64,000 nucleotides of DNA, from assembly GCF_014203235.1 (NCBI RefSeq), contig NZ_JACHIN010000002.1:613245-677244 (forward strand), read 5' to 3'. Positions 24,797 through 33,574 of this stretch are shown here, one piece after another (the stretch's first letter is position 1; each line of letters starts with the position of its first letter). A program made the position numbers and the translations under genes. The notes beneath the pieces were generated by a model. The model worked only from the letters and a program-made list of their open reading frames with translations. It did not search any database and was not told the origin of the DNA. This DNA comes from Nonomuraea endophytica (GTDB lineage Bacteria > Actinomycetota > Actinomycetes > Streptosporangiales > Streptosporangiaceae).

Positions 24797-26116
24797 ATGG
24801 AACTCCACGGCGCCGGCCTGACCTGCTCGCGGGTCGCGGCCGTGGCCAGCGGCCGGGCCCGGGTGACGATCGGCTCCACCGATCGCGCCCGGGCCGCGTG
24901 GGCCACCGCGCAGGCGCTGACCGGCCCGGTCTACGGGCAGAGCACGGGCGTCGGCGCGAACAAGGACGTCGAGGTGGCCGCGTCCGGGCTCGACCTGCTG
25001 CGCAGCCACGCGGGTGGCGCCGGGCCGCTCATCGAGGCGGAACGCGTCAGGGGGATGCTGGCCGTCCGCCTGAACCAGTTGCTCGCGGGCGGCTCCGGGA
25101 TCGACCCGGCGGTGCTGCCGGTGCTCGCCGAGGCGATCAACGCGGGCGTCACTCCCCCGGTACGCACTTACGGGGCCATCGGCACCGGCGACCTGACGGC
25201 GCTGGCCGGCACCGCCCTGTGCCTGCTGGGCGAGCAGGCGTGGCACGGCGGCGACGGTCCGCGCTTCGCGCTGGCGAGCTCGGACGGGCTGCCGTTCATC
25301 AGCTCGGGCGCGCTGACGCTGGCCGACGCGGCGCTGGCCTGTCATCGGCTGCGCGGGCTGCTGGACGCCGCGGTCGACGTGGCCGCGTTCTCCTTCACCG
25401 CGGTCGGGGCTTCGGCGGAGCCGCTGGCGGCAGCCGTACAGGAAGCGAGACCGCATCAGGGGCAGGCGGTGGTGGCCGCGCGGCTGCGCGGCCTGCTCAA
25501 CGGCGAGCTCGCCACTCGCGTGCAGGACCCGTACGGCTACCGCGCCTTCGCCCAGGTGCACGGCGGCGCGCTCGACGCGCTGGAACGGGCAGCCACGACC
25601 GTCGAGGTGGACCTCAACGCCGCCGCCGAGAACCCGCTCATCGACCGCTCGCTGGCCTGGCACAACGGCAACTTCCACTCGGCGCCGGTGGCGCTGGCCC
25701 TGGACACGCTGCGCGCGGCGCTCGTGCAGACGGCGCAGCTGAGCACCGCCCGGCTGGGCACGCTGATGGAGCCGGGCTATACCGGCGCCCTGCCCTTCCT
25801 CGCCGACCGGCCGGGCGCCTCCGGCCTGATGATCCTGGAGTACGTGGCGCAGGACGCGCTGGCCGAGCTGCGCCACCTGGCGACGCCGGTCACCACCGGC
25901 ACCGCGGTGATCTCGCGCGGCACCGAGGACCACGCCGGCTTCGCCACCCAGGCGGCCCGTTACGCGCTGCGCTGCGTGGAGCCGCTGGAGATCGTGCTGG
26001 CCTGCGAGCGGGTGGCCGCCGTACGGGCCCGCCGCGGGGCCGAGCCGGACCGCCCGCTGGACGGCGACCTCGACGCGGCCCGGCTACTCCTGCGGCCGGG
26101 CGGAACGCCGCCGTAG
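24797..26116 (+). CDS. Histidine/aromatic ammonia-lyase family protein with altered MIO triad, 439 aa
   Basis: ATG 24797, eight bases after the PF04020 gene. Family landmarks are clear: VYGQSTGVGANKD near residue 45 (family YGxxTGFG, with the catalytic Tyr), GDLTALAGTALCLLG, then ENPLIDRSLAWHNGNFH (the GNFHG-like block) and a helical C-terminus. The Ala-Ser-Gly triad that cyclises to the MIO electrophile is Gly129-Thr130-Gly131 here (AIGTGDL), confirmed from the codons GGC ACC GGC. Without the Ser the usual MIO should not form. At 439 aa it is shorter than HAL (~510). It may be a divergent lyase or mutase, or an inactive homologue; substrate unknown. Confidence 0.8.
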   Translation: MELHGAGLTCSRVAAVASGRARVTIGSTDRARAAWATAQALTGPVYGQSTGVGANKDVEVAASGLDLLRSHAGGAGPLIEAERVRGMLAVRLNQLLAGGSGIDPAVLPVLAEAINAGVTPPVRTYGAIGTGDLTALAGTALCLLGEQAWHGGDGPRFALASSDGLPFISSGALTLADAALACHRLRGLLDAAVDVAAFSFTAVGASAEPLAAAVQEARPHQGQAVVAARLRGLLNGELATRVQDPYGYRAFAQVHGGALDALERAATTVEVDLNAAAENPLIDRSLAWHNGNFHSAPVALALDTLRAALVQTAQLSTARLGTLMEPGYTGALPFLADRPGASGLMILEYVAQDALAELRHLATPVTTGTAVISRGTEDHAGFATQAARYALRCVEPLEIVLACERVAAVRARRGAEPDRPLDGDLDAARLLLRPGGTPP

Positions 26117-26731
26117 CCACCGGCGCGGCACGAACAGCACCAGAAGCGCCACGACCACGTGCGCGGCGATGAAGGCGTACGCCTCGTACTTGGTGGCCGG
26201 GTGGCCGATCCGCACGGTGATGTGGTCGGCCCAGCCCCACACCTCGGGGATGGCGTCGAGCCGGCGGTTCATGGAGACCGCCACGAGGTCCTCCAGCCCC
26301 GACACGTGCAGGATCGACATCGCCAGGCCGGTGCGCAGCACGCCCTCCCGCGAGCCGCCGCCGAGCCGGTAGGCCAGCAGCAGCGCCACGATAAGGAACG
26401 GCACGAAGACCACGACGTGCAGGTAGAGGTCCTCGAAGGTGCCGGACTTGTCCTCGATGTCCATAGCGGCCATGAAGGTCTTCGGCACGAAGTACAGCAG
26501 GAAGGCCAGGAACACCGCCGGGATGGCCACCAGGTGCATCTTGAGCCGCCGCGCCCACTCGACGTCCAGCCAGGCGATCGCCACGATGGCGGCCAGCTGC
26601 GGCGTGAGCTTGACGAGGAAGCTCCACAGCGAGGTGATCTCCTGCTCGTACGGCAGGACGAAGCGGACGATTCCCGCCAGCGCCACCGCAAGGGCGCCCG
26701 CGAGCAGCGTCACCCGGTTGGCTCTGATCAC
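26084..26731 (-). CDS. Integral membrane protein, 215 aa
   Basis: GTG 26731 overlaps the stop of the 257-aa gene (GTGA), with GGAG upstream. Five to six membrane helices are visible (LLAGALAVALAGIVRFVL, LVAIPAVFLAFLLYFVP, VVVFVPFLIVALLLAYRL, FIAAHVVVALLVLFVP), with a conserved-looking SGLEDLVAVSMNRR loop. No named family recognised. It is the last gene of the four-gene leftward operon starting at 29538, and its 3' end overlaps the ammonia-lyase-like gene by 33 bp. A role in membrane anchoring or transport for the surface cluster is context only. Confidence 0.75.
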   Translation of the reverse strand: MIRANRVTLLAGALAVALAGIVRFVLPYEQEITSLWSFLVKLTPQLAAIVAIAWLDVEWARRLKMHLVAIPAVFLAFLLYFVPKTFMAAMDIEDKSGTFEDLYLHVVVFVPFLIVALLLAYRLGGGSREGVLRTGLAMSILHVSGLEDLVAVSMNRRLDAIPEVWGWADHITVRIGHPATKYEAYAFIAAHVVVALLVLFVPRRWLRRRSARPQE

Positions 26732-27501
26732 GATGCGACTCCAAGGATCGGGGTGCCGTGGCCGGGGCAGCGGCCGAGCTCGCCACCGCCGTCCGGGACC
26801 ACGGCGACGAGCACCGGACGGCGTCTGCCCAGCGCGGAGACGGCCAGCGCGCCGCCCTCCGGCCGGGCGTGGAAGCGCCGCCACAGCAGATGGACCCGGC
26901 CGCAACCGGCTCGGGCCGCGTAATAGCCGAGGTGCGGGTCGTGCACCAGCGCTCCCTCGGCGGCGCCGGCGAGCGTCACCCGCTCCAGCACCTTCACCTC
27001 GACGCCCGCCAGCTCGGGCAGGAACGACGCCACCGCCGCCCGCTCGCCCACCACGACCACGCGGCCGGCGTCGGCGGCGAGCTTGAGCGCGGGCGCGTTG
27101 AGCTCACGCCGCCTGCGCTCGTGCACGACCGTGGCCTCCGGATCCAGCAGCACACCGTACGGCGGGCCGCCCAGCCCCAGCGTGCGCCGATCCAGCACGG
27201 CCCGGCGCACCTCCAGCACCGGAACCCGCCCGCGGACCCCCGCCTCACCCAGCGCCGCGCGCAGCCCGCCCGCAGGCCCGATCCACAGGCTCGGCTCGGC
27301 CCCCGGATCGTACGGCTCGGCGAACGGGCACAGCCGGTGCAGCTGATCGGCCAGCTCCCCGGTGGGCGTGGGCAGGGGCTCGTCGAGCGCCCGGCCCGCG
27401 CGTACCCACTGGTCGCGGTAGTAGGGCACGCGGGAGAAGGCCAGCCGGACCGTTCGCCGGTAGGACCTCTCCCACGCCGCGGCGGAGAACCTAACGGACA
27501 T
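26728..27501 (-). CDS. Unknown protein with a PaaK-like N-terminal stretch, 257 aa
   Basis: ATG 27501 overlaps the ATP-grasp stop by 11 bases. The N-terminal RLAFSRVPYYRDQWVRAG resembles the first helix of phenylacetate-CoA ligase/CapK-type adenylating enzymes, but the AMP-binding motifs are missing and the length is about half. The C-terminal part is Arg/Gly-rich, with PVLVAVVPDGGGELG. I cannot assign an activity. Its tight coupling to the ATP-grasp and epimerase genes suggests it acts on the same small molecule, perhaps as a truncated or partner adenylating domain. Confidence 0.55.
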   Translation of the reverse strand: MSVRFSAAAWERSYRRTVRLAFSRVPYYRDQWVRAGRALDEPLPTPTGELADQLHRLCPFAEPYDPGAEPSLWIGPAGGLRAALGEAGVRGRVPVLEVRRAVLDRRTLGLGGPPYGVLLDPEATVVHERRRRELNAPALKLAADAGRVVVVGERAAVASFLPELAGVEVKVLERVTLAGAAEGALVHDPHLGYYAARAGCGRVHLLWRRFHARPEGGALAVSALGRRRPVLVAVVPDGGGELGRCPGHGTPILGVAS

Positions 27502-28612
27502 CGACCTTGACCAGCGCGTCCAGGTCCGGGGGCGTGTGGTCGACGACGTAGCCGAGCTTGGCCCGGCACTCGGTATAGGGGAAGACGTGGTCGCCGGGGA
27601 AGGCGACCACCACGATCTCGGCGCTGTCCGGCAGCGACTCCAGGCCGTGGATCCGGCGCAGGACGCCTTCGTGCGGCGCGCGCAGCACCCGTACCGAGGC
27701 GGGGCCCCGTCGAGTCGGGGTGAGGTCGGGGCGTTCGCCGACGGCCAGCCGGACGGTGGCCTCGACCGTGTCCACGCCGTACATCAGGCCGAGCGCCTCG
27801 CCCAGCCCGTTGCCGCCGATGCGCGCGCCCATCTCGATCAGCGTGACCACGCCGTCCTCGACGAACAGGTCCACGTTGAGCGGGCCGTCGCGGTAGCCGA
27901 CCTCGGCGCAGACCAGCTCCAGCTGCCGGGTGACCTCCTTGTCGAGGACGCCGTCGCCCGGCTCCATGTCGTGCCCGACCGCGACCACCTCGGGCGGTTC
28001 CGTGACGCGCCGGCTCAGGCCGAGCAGGGCGATCCTGCCGTCCTGGAGCATGGCCTCGCCACAGAGGTCCTGGCCGGTCAGGAGCTGTTCGATGATGATG
28101 CGGCCGGTCGGGGAGACGGCCCGCGCGTGCTCGACCGCCTGGGCGAGGTCCTCCTGCTCGCGGACGATCGTGATGCCGCGTGAGCTGCCGGAGTCGACCG
28201 GTTTGACGATGACCGGCAGCGCCGGCCGTACCTCGGGATCGGTGGAGTAGTGCGGGCTCGGCAGGCCGAGGCGCAGGCAGGTCTCGCGGAAGGCGGCCTT
28301 GTCCGTCGAGACCCGCAGGGTCTCGTCGGTGAGCGCGCAGGGCAGGCCGAGCATGCGGGCCAGCTCGACCAGCGAGGGGAGGTTGATGTCGCTGCCGGGG
28401 GCGAGCAGTCCGGCCAGGCGGTCGCGGTCGCGCAGCGCGGCCGCGATGGCCGGCACGTCGCGGGTGCTGACGTGCACGAACTCGTCGGCCTCCGCCACGC
28501 CCGGTGCGTCGGCCCGCATGTCCACGCAGATCGTGGACAGGCCCAGCCGCCGGGCGGCCCGGAAGGCACTGACCGTGCCGTCCGAGCCGCCGAGGATCAC
28601 GACGTGCTTCAC
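27491..28612 (-). CDS. ATP-grasp ligase, 373 aa
   Basis: GTG 28612 overlaps the epimerase stop (GTGA), with CCGAGG before it. An N-terminal Rossmann-like part (HVVILGGSDGTVSAFRAAR) precedes the ATP-grasp fold: LPVIVKPVDSGSSRGI (the ATP-binding Lys and loop), IIIEQLLTGQDLCGE and VDLFVEDGVVTLIEMGARIGG (Mg-binding Glu/Asn region, family EiNaR). Such enzymes join a carboxylate to an amine through an acyl phosphate. It resembles the carnosine-synthase/D-Ala-ligase-like amino-acid ligases. Flanking genes suggest it makes an amide-linked modified sugar or amino-acid building block for the surface; the substrate is unknown. Confidence 0.88.
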   Translation of the reverse strand: MKHVVILGGSDGTVSAFRAARRLGLSTICVDMRADAPGVAEADEFVHVSTRDVPAIAAALRDRDRLAGLLAPGSDINLPSLVELARMLGLPCALTDETLRVSTDKAAFRETCLRLGLPSPHYSTDPEVRPALPVIVKPVDSGSSRGITIVREQEDLAQAVEHARAVSPTGRIIIEQLLTGQDLCGEAMLQDGRIALLGLSRRVTEPPEVVAVGHDMEPGDGVLDKEVTRQLELVCAEVGYRDGPLNVDLFVEDGVVTLIEMGARIGGNGLGEALGLMYGVDTVEATVRLAVGERPDLTPTRRGPASVRVLRAPHEGVLRRIHGLESLPDSAEIVVVAFPGDHVFPYTECRAKLGYVVDHTPPDLDALVKVDVR

Positions 28613-29538
28613 CTCGGGGTGTTCCAGTGGGTGCCGCGGTTCTCGATGAACCAGTCGACCGTCTTGGCCATGCCCTCCTGCAGCGTGATCAGCGAGGCGG
28701 GGTCGATGCCGACCGGGCGCAGCGTCTCGGGGTCGGCGGTGACGGCGGTCTCCGGCGTCTCGCCCGGACGCATGGGCAGGTCCACGATCGGCGCGCGCTC
28801 GTAGCCGCGCTCCTCGCACATGTCGATGATCATCTCGGCGACCGCGCGGATGCTCGTCGACTCGGTCGGGCCGACCTCGACCACGTGGCCGAGCGGGGGC
28901 TTGACCGCGGCGGTCTCCAGCGCGGCGACCAGGCCCCTGGCCACGTCGCCGACCCACACCATGTCGGAGATCTGGGTGCCGCCGCCGTAGAGCTCGACCG
29001 GCATGCCGGACAGGGCGCGGCAGATCACCGCGGGGGTGATCTTGCGTACCTTTCCTGCGGCGAACGGCGGCGCCGCCATCTGCCGGGGTCCGTAGGCGTT
29101 GACCACTCTGACCAGGTTGACCCTGGTGCCTCGGTGGGCGTTGAACATGCGCGCGAAGCGCTCGACGGCGGTCTTGGAGATGGAGTAGCTGTTGTCCATC
29201 CAGTGGTTGCCCACGCAGATGTAGACACCGGGGAGGTCGTACTGGGCGACCGCTTCCAGGAAGTTCAGACCGCCCATGAGGTTGGTCTCCGCGGCGGGCC
29301 GCGGATTGGTGATCGTCTCCTGGGTGCCGAGGACGGCGGCCAGGTGGATGATCGCATCGGCGTGGGCGGCCAGCTCGGTCATGGCCGTGGCGTCCCTGAT
29401 GTCGCCGAGCATGACCTCGAACGGGCTTGAGCCGCGATCCTGGTGGTCGAAGACGATCGGAGTATGCCCTCTGGCGGCTAACTCCTCACAGACGTAACGG
29501 CCGATGAAGCCATTACCACCCGTCACCCCTACTTTCAT
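28609..29538 (-). CDS. NAD-dependent sugar-nucleotide epimerase/dehydratase, 309 aa
   Basis: ATG 29538 has GGGGAA upstream. It is an extended SDR: GGNGFIGRYV (NAD-binding GxxGxxG) at residue ~7, HLAAVLGTQ, the active-site Tyr-Lys in NSYSISKTAVERFARM (YxxxK) and the VVNAYGPRQ block. This matches UDP-glucose 4-epimerase or dTDP-sugar dehydratase relatives. It is the first gene of the leftward operon and probably prepares an NDP-sugar used by the glycosyltransferase of the divergent operon. The palindrome at 29644-29658 lies ~106 bp upstream. Confidence 0.92.
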   Translation of the reverse strand: MKVGVTGGNGFIGRYVCEELAARGHTPIVFDHQDRGSSPFEVMLGDIRDATAMTELAAHADAIIHLAAVLGTQETITNPRPAAETNLMGGLNFLEAVAQYDLPGVYICVGNHWMDNSYSISKTAVERFARMFNAHRGTRVNLVRVVNAYGPRQMAAPPFAAGKVRKITPAVICRALSGMPVELYGGGTQISDMVWVGDVARGLVAALETAAVKPPLGHVVEVGPTESTSIRAVAEMIIDMCEERGYERAPIVDLPMRPGETPETAVTADPETLRPVGIDPASLITLQEGMAKTVDWFIENRGTHWNTPR

Positions 29539-29643
29539 GGCATTCCCCTGATCAAACGCCGCGCTGTTTTGTGCGCGGTCAGTAGGTACACGCGTCCAGG
29601 TGTGGCGCGCGGCCATGATCAAATCAGACATATACTCCCAACT

Positions 29644-29658
29644 ATGACTGTCAGTCAT
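29644..29658. promoter_or_regulatory. Palindrome between divergent operons
   Basis: ATGACTGTCAGTCAT is a perfect seven-base inverted repeat around one base, in the 163-bp AT-rich gap between the epimerase and the first FemAB-like gene. A TATACT hexamer at 29631-29636 could be a -10 for the rightward operon. A shared operator controlling both operons is plausible. Confidence 0.45.
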
Positions 29659-29701
29659 TTCGTTGCGATTTCGTAATTTTTCGGGTGAATCAGGGACCTA
29701 A

Positions 29702-30697
29702 GTGAAGATTGAACTGTCTTACCCGGATATTGACCCAGAGCCTGCTGGCTGGGAAGATCTCCGGATTCGTCAGGGGTTAACGGCTATATGGTCCTATGAC
29801 GTGATCCGTAGCTCCTTTGCCGCCTCGTGGGCCCGGCCGCTGCTGGGCGTCTTCCGCGACGGCGACCGCGTCACCGGCGCCATCGGCGCGGTCTGCCGTG
29901 GCCTGTGGCCGACCCGGTCTTCCCGCCCGCCGCTCTTTCTCGACGTGCGATTACCGGCTCACTCCAACGCTCCCACCTGGTGCCTGCCCGAGGGCGCCGA
30001 CGGCCGCGAGCTCATCAGGAGCTTCGAGCGGGCCGTCGCGGCCGAGCTCGGCTGGGGCCTGGCCGGTGTGGTCTACCGCATGGTCACCGAACCCGCGCTG
30101 CCGCTGGTCGTCCGGCGCGGCGCCATCGTCAGGCAGTCCCCCGGCTCCACGGAGATGGACCTGGGCTGGTCGTCAGCGGACGGGTGGATCAGCACGCTCA
30201 GCCGTAACCGCCGCTCCACGCTGCGGCGGCAGATCAAGCGCATCGCCCAGGACGGCGAGCTGCGCGTGCGCGAGGGCAGCGCCCGCCGTGACCTCGACCC
30301 GGCGGAACTGGCCGCGCTCGACGAACGCCACGCCTCCCGGCTGAGCTCGTCCTTCGATCCGCGCCTGCCGCTGTCGCCCGCGTACTTCGCCGCGCTGCTG
30401 GGCCGCGAGGACGTGTGGACGCTCAGCTACCACCACGGCGAGAAGCTGCTGGCCTTCGCCATGGTCTACGACCACCCGGTCGCCCCCATGTACGGCCCGT
30501 GGGCCGCGCTGCCGCCGGAGCAGGGCGGCCGCAAGGACCTCTACTTCGACAGCTACGCCCGGATCGTCGCCCACGCGACGGCCTCGGGCGCCAAACGCCT
30601 GTTCGCCGGCAGGGGCTTCGTTGACGTGAAGCGCTCGCTGGGGTTCGAATACGTCCCCATGAAGGTCGTGGCGGTACCCAGGTGGGCGATCGGATGA
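29702..30697 (+). CDS. FemAB/GNAT-like (Acetyltransf_6) protein, paralog 1, 331 aa
   Basis: GTG 29702 begins the rightward operon. The middle of the protein has the feature of the BioF2/FemAB-like acyltransferase fold: WISTLSRNRRSTLRRQIKRI followed by an acidic strand, then GEKLLAFAMVYDH and APMYGPWAALPP, ending with LYFDSYARIV. These enzymes transfer an acyl or aminoacyl group to sugars or peptidoglycan-type acceptors. The next gene is a paralog with the same order of blocks, so a duplication produced the pair. The two may form a heterodimer or add successive groups. No signal peptide. Confidence 0.72.
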   Translation: MKIELSYPDIDPEPAGWEDLRIRQGLTAIWSYDVIRSSFAASWARPLLGVFRDGDRVTGAIGAVCRGLWPTRSSRPPLFLDVRLPAHSNAPTWCLPEGADGRELIRSFERAVAAELGWGLAGVVYRMVTEPALPLVVRRGAIVRQSPGSTEMDLGWSSADGWISTLSRNRRSTLRRQIKRIAQDGELRVREGSARRDLDPAELAALDERHASRLSSSFDPRLPLSPAYFAALLGREDVWTLSYHHGEKLLAFAMVYDHPVAPMYGPWAALPPEQGGRKDLYFDSYARIVAHATASGAKRLFAGRGFVDVKRSLGFEYVPMKVVAVPRWAIG

Positions 30698-31683
30698 GCC
30701 TGGAGTTCCTGGATCCCCGGCACGACCCGGAGCCCGCCGACTGGGAGGAATTACGCCTGGCCGCCGGGCAGTGGGTGACCTGGCGCTACGACCTGCTGCG
30801 CGCCTACGCCTGGGGCGCCCAGGCGCCGGTGGTGCTGGCAATCCTGCGGCGGGACGGCAAGGCGGTCGGCGCCGCCTCGGCCTCGCTGCGCACCCCCCGG
30901 CTACGGCGCGGCGTCTACACCGCGGCACGTGGCCCGGCCGGTGTGCTGGACGTCCACGCGCCGGGAAACCGCTCCCAGAAGGGCTGGTGGTTCCGCGACG
31001 AACCGGACCCCGGCCTGCTGCGCGCCTACGCGCGCGGCCTGCGCCGGGAGCTGGGCCCCGGCTGGCGGAGCATGGTCTGGCGCGAGGTCTCGGCCGACGA
31101 GCGCGCCCTGCTCCCCGGGCCGGTCAAGGTGAACCTGCCCACCGCGCCCCTGGCCAAGCTCGCCCTCCCCTGGCCTGGCCTGGACGACTGGTACGCCCGG
31201 CTCGACCCCCGCCGCCGCGACTCGCTGCGCAGGCGGGCCAGGACGTTCTCCACCGAGCTGACCGTCCGGATCGGCCCCGCCGCCGAGTTGGTCGGCGCGG
31301 AGGAGGCGGCCCGGCTGCGCGCCGAGAACGACCTCAAGCACCGCAGCAGGTTCCTCCCCGTCGCGCCGCTGCCACTGCCGTACCTGGAGGCGCTGATCGG
31401 CGGCGGGGAGAGCGTCGCCCTCACCTACCGGCACAAGCGTCGGCTGCTCGGCCTCTCCCTGATCCTCGACCACCCGGCCTGGCCCATCTGCCTGAGCTGG
31501 GGCGCCCTTCCCCCGGAGAGCGGCGGGCGCAAACACCTGTACTTCGACGGCTACGTCCGCATGGTCGAGTGGGCGATCGGGGCCGGCAAGCGCGGCCTGG
31601 TGCTCGGCAAGGGACAGGCCGAGGTCAAGAGCGGGCTCGGCGCGGAGCTGGTGCCCTCGTCGGCGGTGGCGGTGCCGTTGTGA
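30694..31683 (+). CDS. FemAB/GNAT-like protein, paralog 2, 329 aa
   Basis: ATG 30694 overlaps paralog 1 by four bases. It shares with paralog 1 the opening (DPEPADWEELR versus DPEPAGWEDLR), the RRRDSLRRRARTF helix and the GGRKHLYFDGYVRMVEWAI ending. It has lost some of the central loop. Same family and same inferred role in acyl or aminoacyl transfer to a surface glycan or lipid-linked precursor. The next gene overlaps it by four bases (GTGA). Confidence 0.72.
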   Translation: MSLEFLDPRHDPEPADWEELRLAAGQWVTWRYDLLRAYAWGAQAPVVLAILRRDGKAVGAASASLRTPRLRRGVYTAARGPAGVLDVHAPGNRSQKGWWFRDEPDPGLLRAYARGLRRELGPGWRSMVWREVSADERALLPGPVKVNLPTAPLAKLALPWPGLDDWYARLDPRRRDSLRRRARTFSTELTVRIGPAAELVGAEEAARLRAENDLKHRSRFLPVAPLPLPYLEALIGGGESVALTYRHKRRLLGLSLILDHPAWPICLSWGALPPESGGRKHLYFDGYVRMVEWAIGAGKRGLVLGKGQAEVKSGLGAELVPSSAVAVPL

Positions 31684-32399
31684 GATGCCTGCAGTGCGGT
31701 GATCCGCACCCCTCCGATCTGGGCCGGCGGCGGTACTCGTGCCGGGCGTGCGGCGCCGTCTACCGGGCCGTTCCCTCGGCGCCCCGGCCGGTGGCCGGCG
31801 ATCCGCTCGTGCCGTACCTTCCCGCGCGCATGATCCGCTGGATCCGCGACCACGACGACGACTCGCCGCTCGACCGGGAGACGCTGGCGCGCTGGTACAA
31901 GGAGTTCGACGCGCTGATCGCCAAGGCCAGGACCGACGAGGCGGTGCGCGCCGAGGTCGAGGAGATCAGCGAGGTCCCGCTGGACGAGCTGCCCGCCAAG
32001 CCGCCCGCCTTCCCCAAGGTGTGCGCGGCCCTGCACGCCGCCTGCTACGACCTGGCCCTCGCCCAGGCCCGCCTCGACCCCTCGGCCGCCGAGCGGCTGG
32101 CCCACGTCCGCGCCTGGCTGGCGGGCCCCGGCCGCCCGGCGACCTGGACCGCCGCCCGCCCCTCAGAACCACCCGCCCGCGAACACGTAGAAGCCCTCCT
32201 GCCCCTGCCGGACACCTTCGAGTCCGCGCAGGTCAGGACCTTCTTCACCGCGCTGTTCGGCATGGAGAAGGGCCCGTCGCTGACCGGCGTGCTCGACCGT
32301 TTCGGCCGCGAACAGGTGGAATCCGCCCTGCGCGCCTACCTGCACGACGGCAGCCGCCCATTGCGCGAGCGCGTGCTCGCCGACCTGGACGCCGGATGA
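31680..32399 (+). CDS. Zn-ribbon protein of unknown function, 239 aa
   Basis: GTG 31680 overlaps paralog 2. Cys3, Cys6, Cys21 and Cys24 form a zinc ribbon (CLQCGD and CRACGA). The remainder is helical (RMIRWIRDHDDDSPLD, VCAALHAACYDLALAQARL, RTFFTALFGMEKG). Such N-terminal ribbons occur at the head of SAM methyltransferases and membrane-linked assembly factors, but no SAM motif is visible. I would call it an accessory factor of the cluster. It is unrelated to the known type VII or glycan families I know. Confidence 0.6.
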   Translation: MRCLQCGDPHPSDLGRRRYSCRACGAVYRAVPSAPRPVAGDPLVPYLPARMIRWIRDHDDDSPLDRETLARWYKEFDALIAKARTDEAVRAEVEEISEVPLDELPAKPPAFPKVCAALHAACYDLALAQARLDPSAAERLAHVRAWLAGPGRPATWTAARPSEPPAREHVEALLPLPDTFESAQVRTFFTALFGMEKGPSLTGVLDRFGREQVESALRAYLHDGSRPLRERVLADLDAG

Positions 32400-33574
32400 C
32401 CGCCACCGCCACCCACCGCATCGGGCTGACGCGGCTGACGACGCTGATCGCCGGCCGCGCGACCTTCCGCGTCATGCTGTACGGCTCCGCCGCCCTGCTC
32501 GCCCTGGCCTGGAGCCGCGCGGACTTCGCCGCCTACGCCGCGGTCATGGGCGCCGTCGGCTGGCTGTGCATGGTCGTCCAGTCGGGCACCGAGAAGGCCG
32601 CGCTCAAGCTGATCCCGCGCGCCCGCCGTACCCGCGACCAGCTCGCCGGCATGCTCCGCGCCCTGGTGGCGTACATACCGCTGCCGCCCACCGCCGCCGC
32701 GGTCATCGCGCTGGCCCTGGCCCCCCGTCACCCGGTCACGCTCTACCTGCTGGGCATCGCCTACTACGTGGCGCTCGGCTGCGGCATGCTCGGCGTCGCC
32801 CTGCACCGAGCGCTCGGCCGCTACGTCCGCGACACCGTCCACTTCGCCGTGCTCGGCCTGGGCATGGGCGCGATGGCGGCGCTGGCCTTCTTCGCCGGGG
32901 TCGGCCCGACCGGCTACCTGACCGGGCTGCTGGCGCTGGTCACCGCGCTCAACCTCTCGCTGCTGCCCGGCCTGCCCCGCGCCGGACGCCCGCGTCCCGG
33001 GCTGCGCCGCGTGCTGGCGGGCACGATCGTGCTGATGGGCGCGGCCGACGTCATGAACAACGCCATGATCGGCACGCTCTTCGTCGAGCTCTCGCTCAGC
33101 GCCCACGCCGGCCAGAGCGGCGAGCTCTACTTCGTCACCCTCGCCTGGGGCTTCGCCCTCTCCGTGCTCTACACGCTGCAGCGGATCTACCAGCCGCAGC
33201 TGTCGCTCAGGGTGGCGGGCGGCGGCGCGGCTGGGGCACGGGTGCTGGGACGGCGCATGGCCGGGCTGGCCGCCCTGGCCGGGGTGCTCTGGCTGGCGCT
33301 GGCCGGGATCGCCCTGATCCAGCACATCCACGGCCCGATCGCGCTCGGCGTGCTCGCGCTCACCCTGCTTCCCGTGCAGGCGCTGGCCAGCGGCGCCACG
33401 TTCGTCGTCGAGCACACCGATCCCCGGGCCAACGCCAAGGCCGTGGTGGCCGCCCTGGCGGCGGTCGCCGCGCTGGGCGCGGTGGCCATCCCCCTGGCCG
33501 GGGCGGCCGGGGCCGTATACGCGCTGGGGGCGAACCCGCTCGTCCTCGGCCTGGCGCTGAGGAGATCGCAGTGA
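32396..33574 (+). CDS. Wzx/MATE-type flippase-like membrane protein, 392 aa
   Basis: ATG 32396 overlaps the Zn-ribbon gene. About 10-12 hydrophobic helices cover the whole protein (VMLYGSAALLALAW, LLPVQALASGATFVV), with a RVLAGTIVLMGAADVMNNAM helix typical of polysaccharide exporters. No ATP-binding motif. It fits a lipid-linked oligosaccharide flippase of the MOP superfamily. It is followed with a four-base overlap by a GT2 glycosyltransferase, so the two steps of building and flipping a lipid-linked unit are coupled here. Confidence 0.72.
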   Translation: MTATATHRIGLTRLTTLIAGRATFRVMLYGSAALLALAWSRADFAAYAAVMGAVGWLCMVVQSGTEKAALKLIPRARRTRDQLAGMLRALVAYIPLPPTAAAVIALALAPRHPVTLYLLGIAYYVALGCGMLGVALHRALGRYVRDTVHFAVLGLGMGAMAALAFFAGVGPTGYLTGLLALVTALNLSLLPGLPRAGRPRPGLRRVLAGTIVLMGAADVMNNAMIGTLFVELSLSAHAGQSGELYFVTLAWGFALSVLYTLQRIYQPQLSLRVAGGGAAGARVLGRRMAGLAALAGVLWLALAGIALIQHIHGPIALGVLALTLLPVQALASGATFVVEHTDPRANAKAVVAALAAVAALGAVAIPLAGAAGAVYALGANPLVLGLALRRSQ

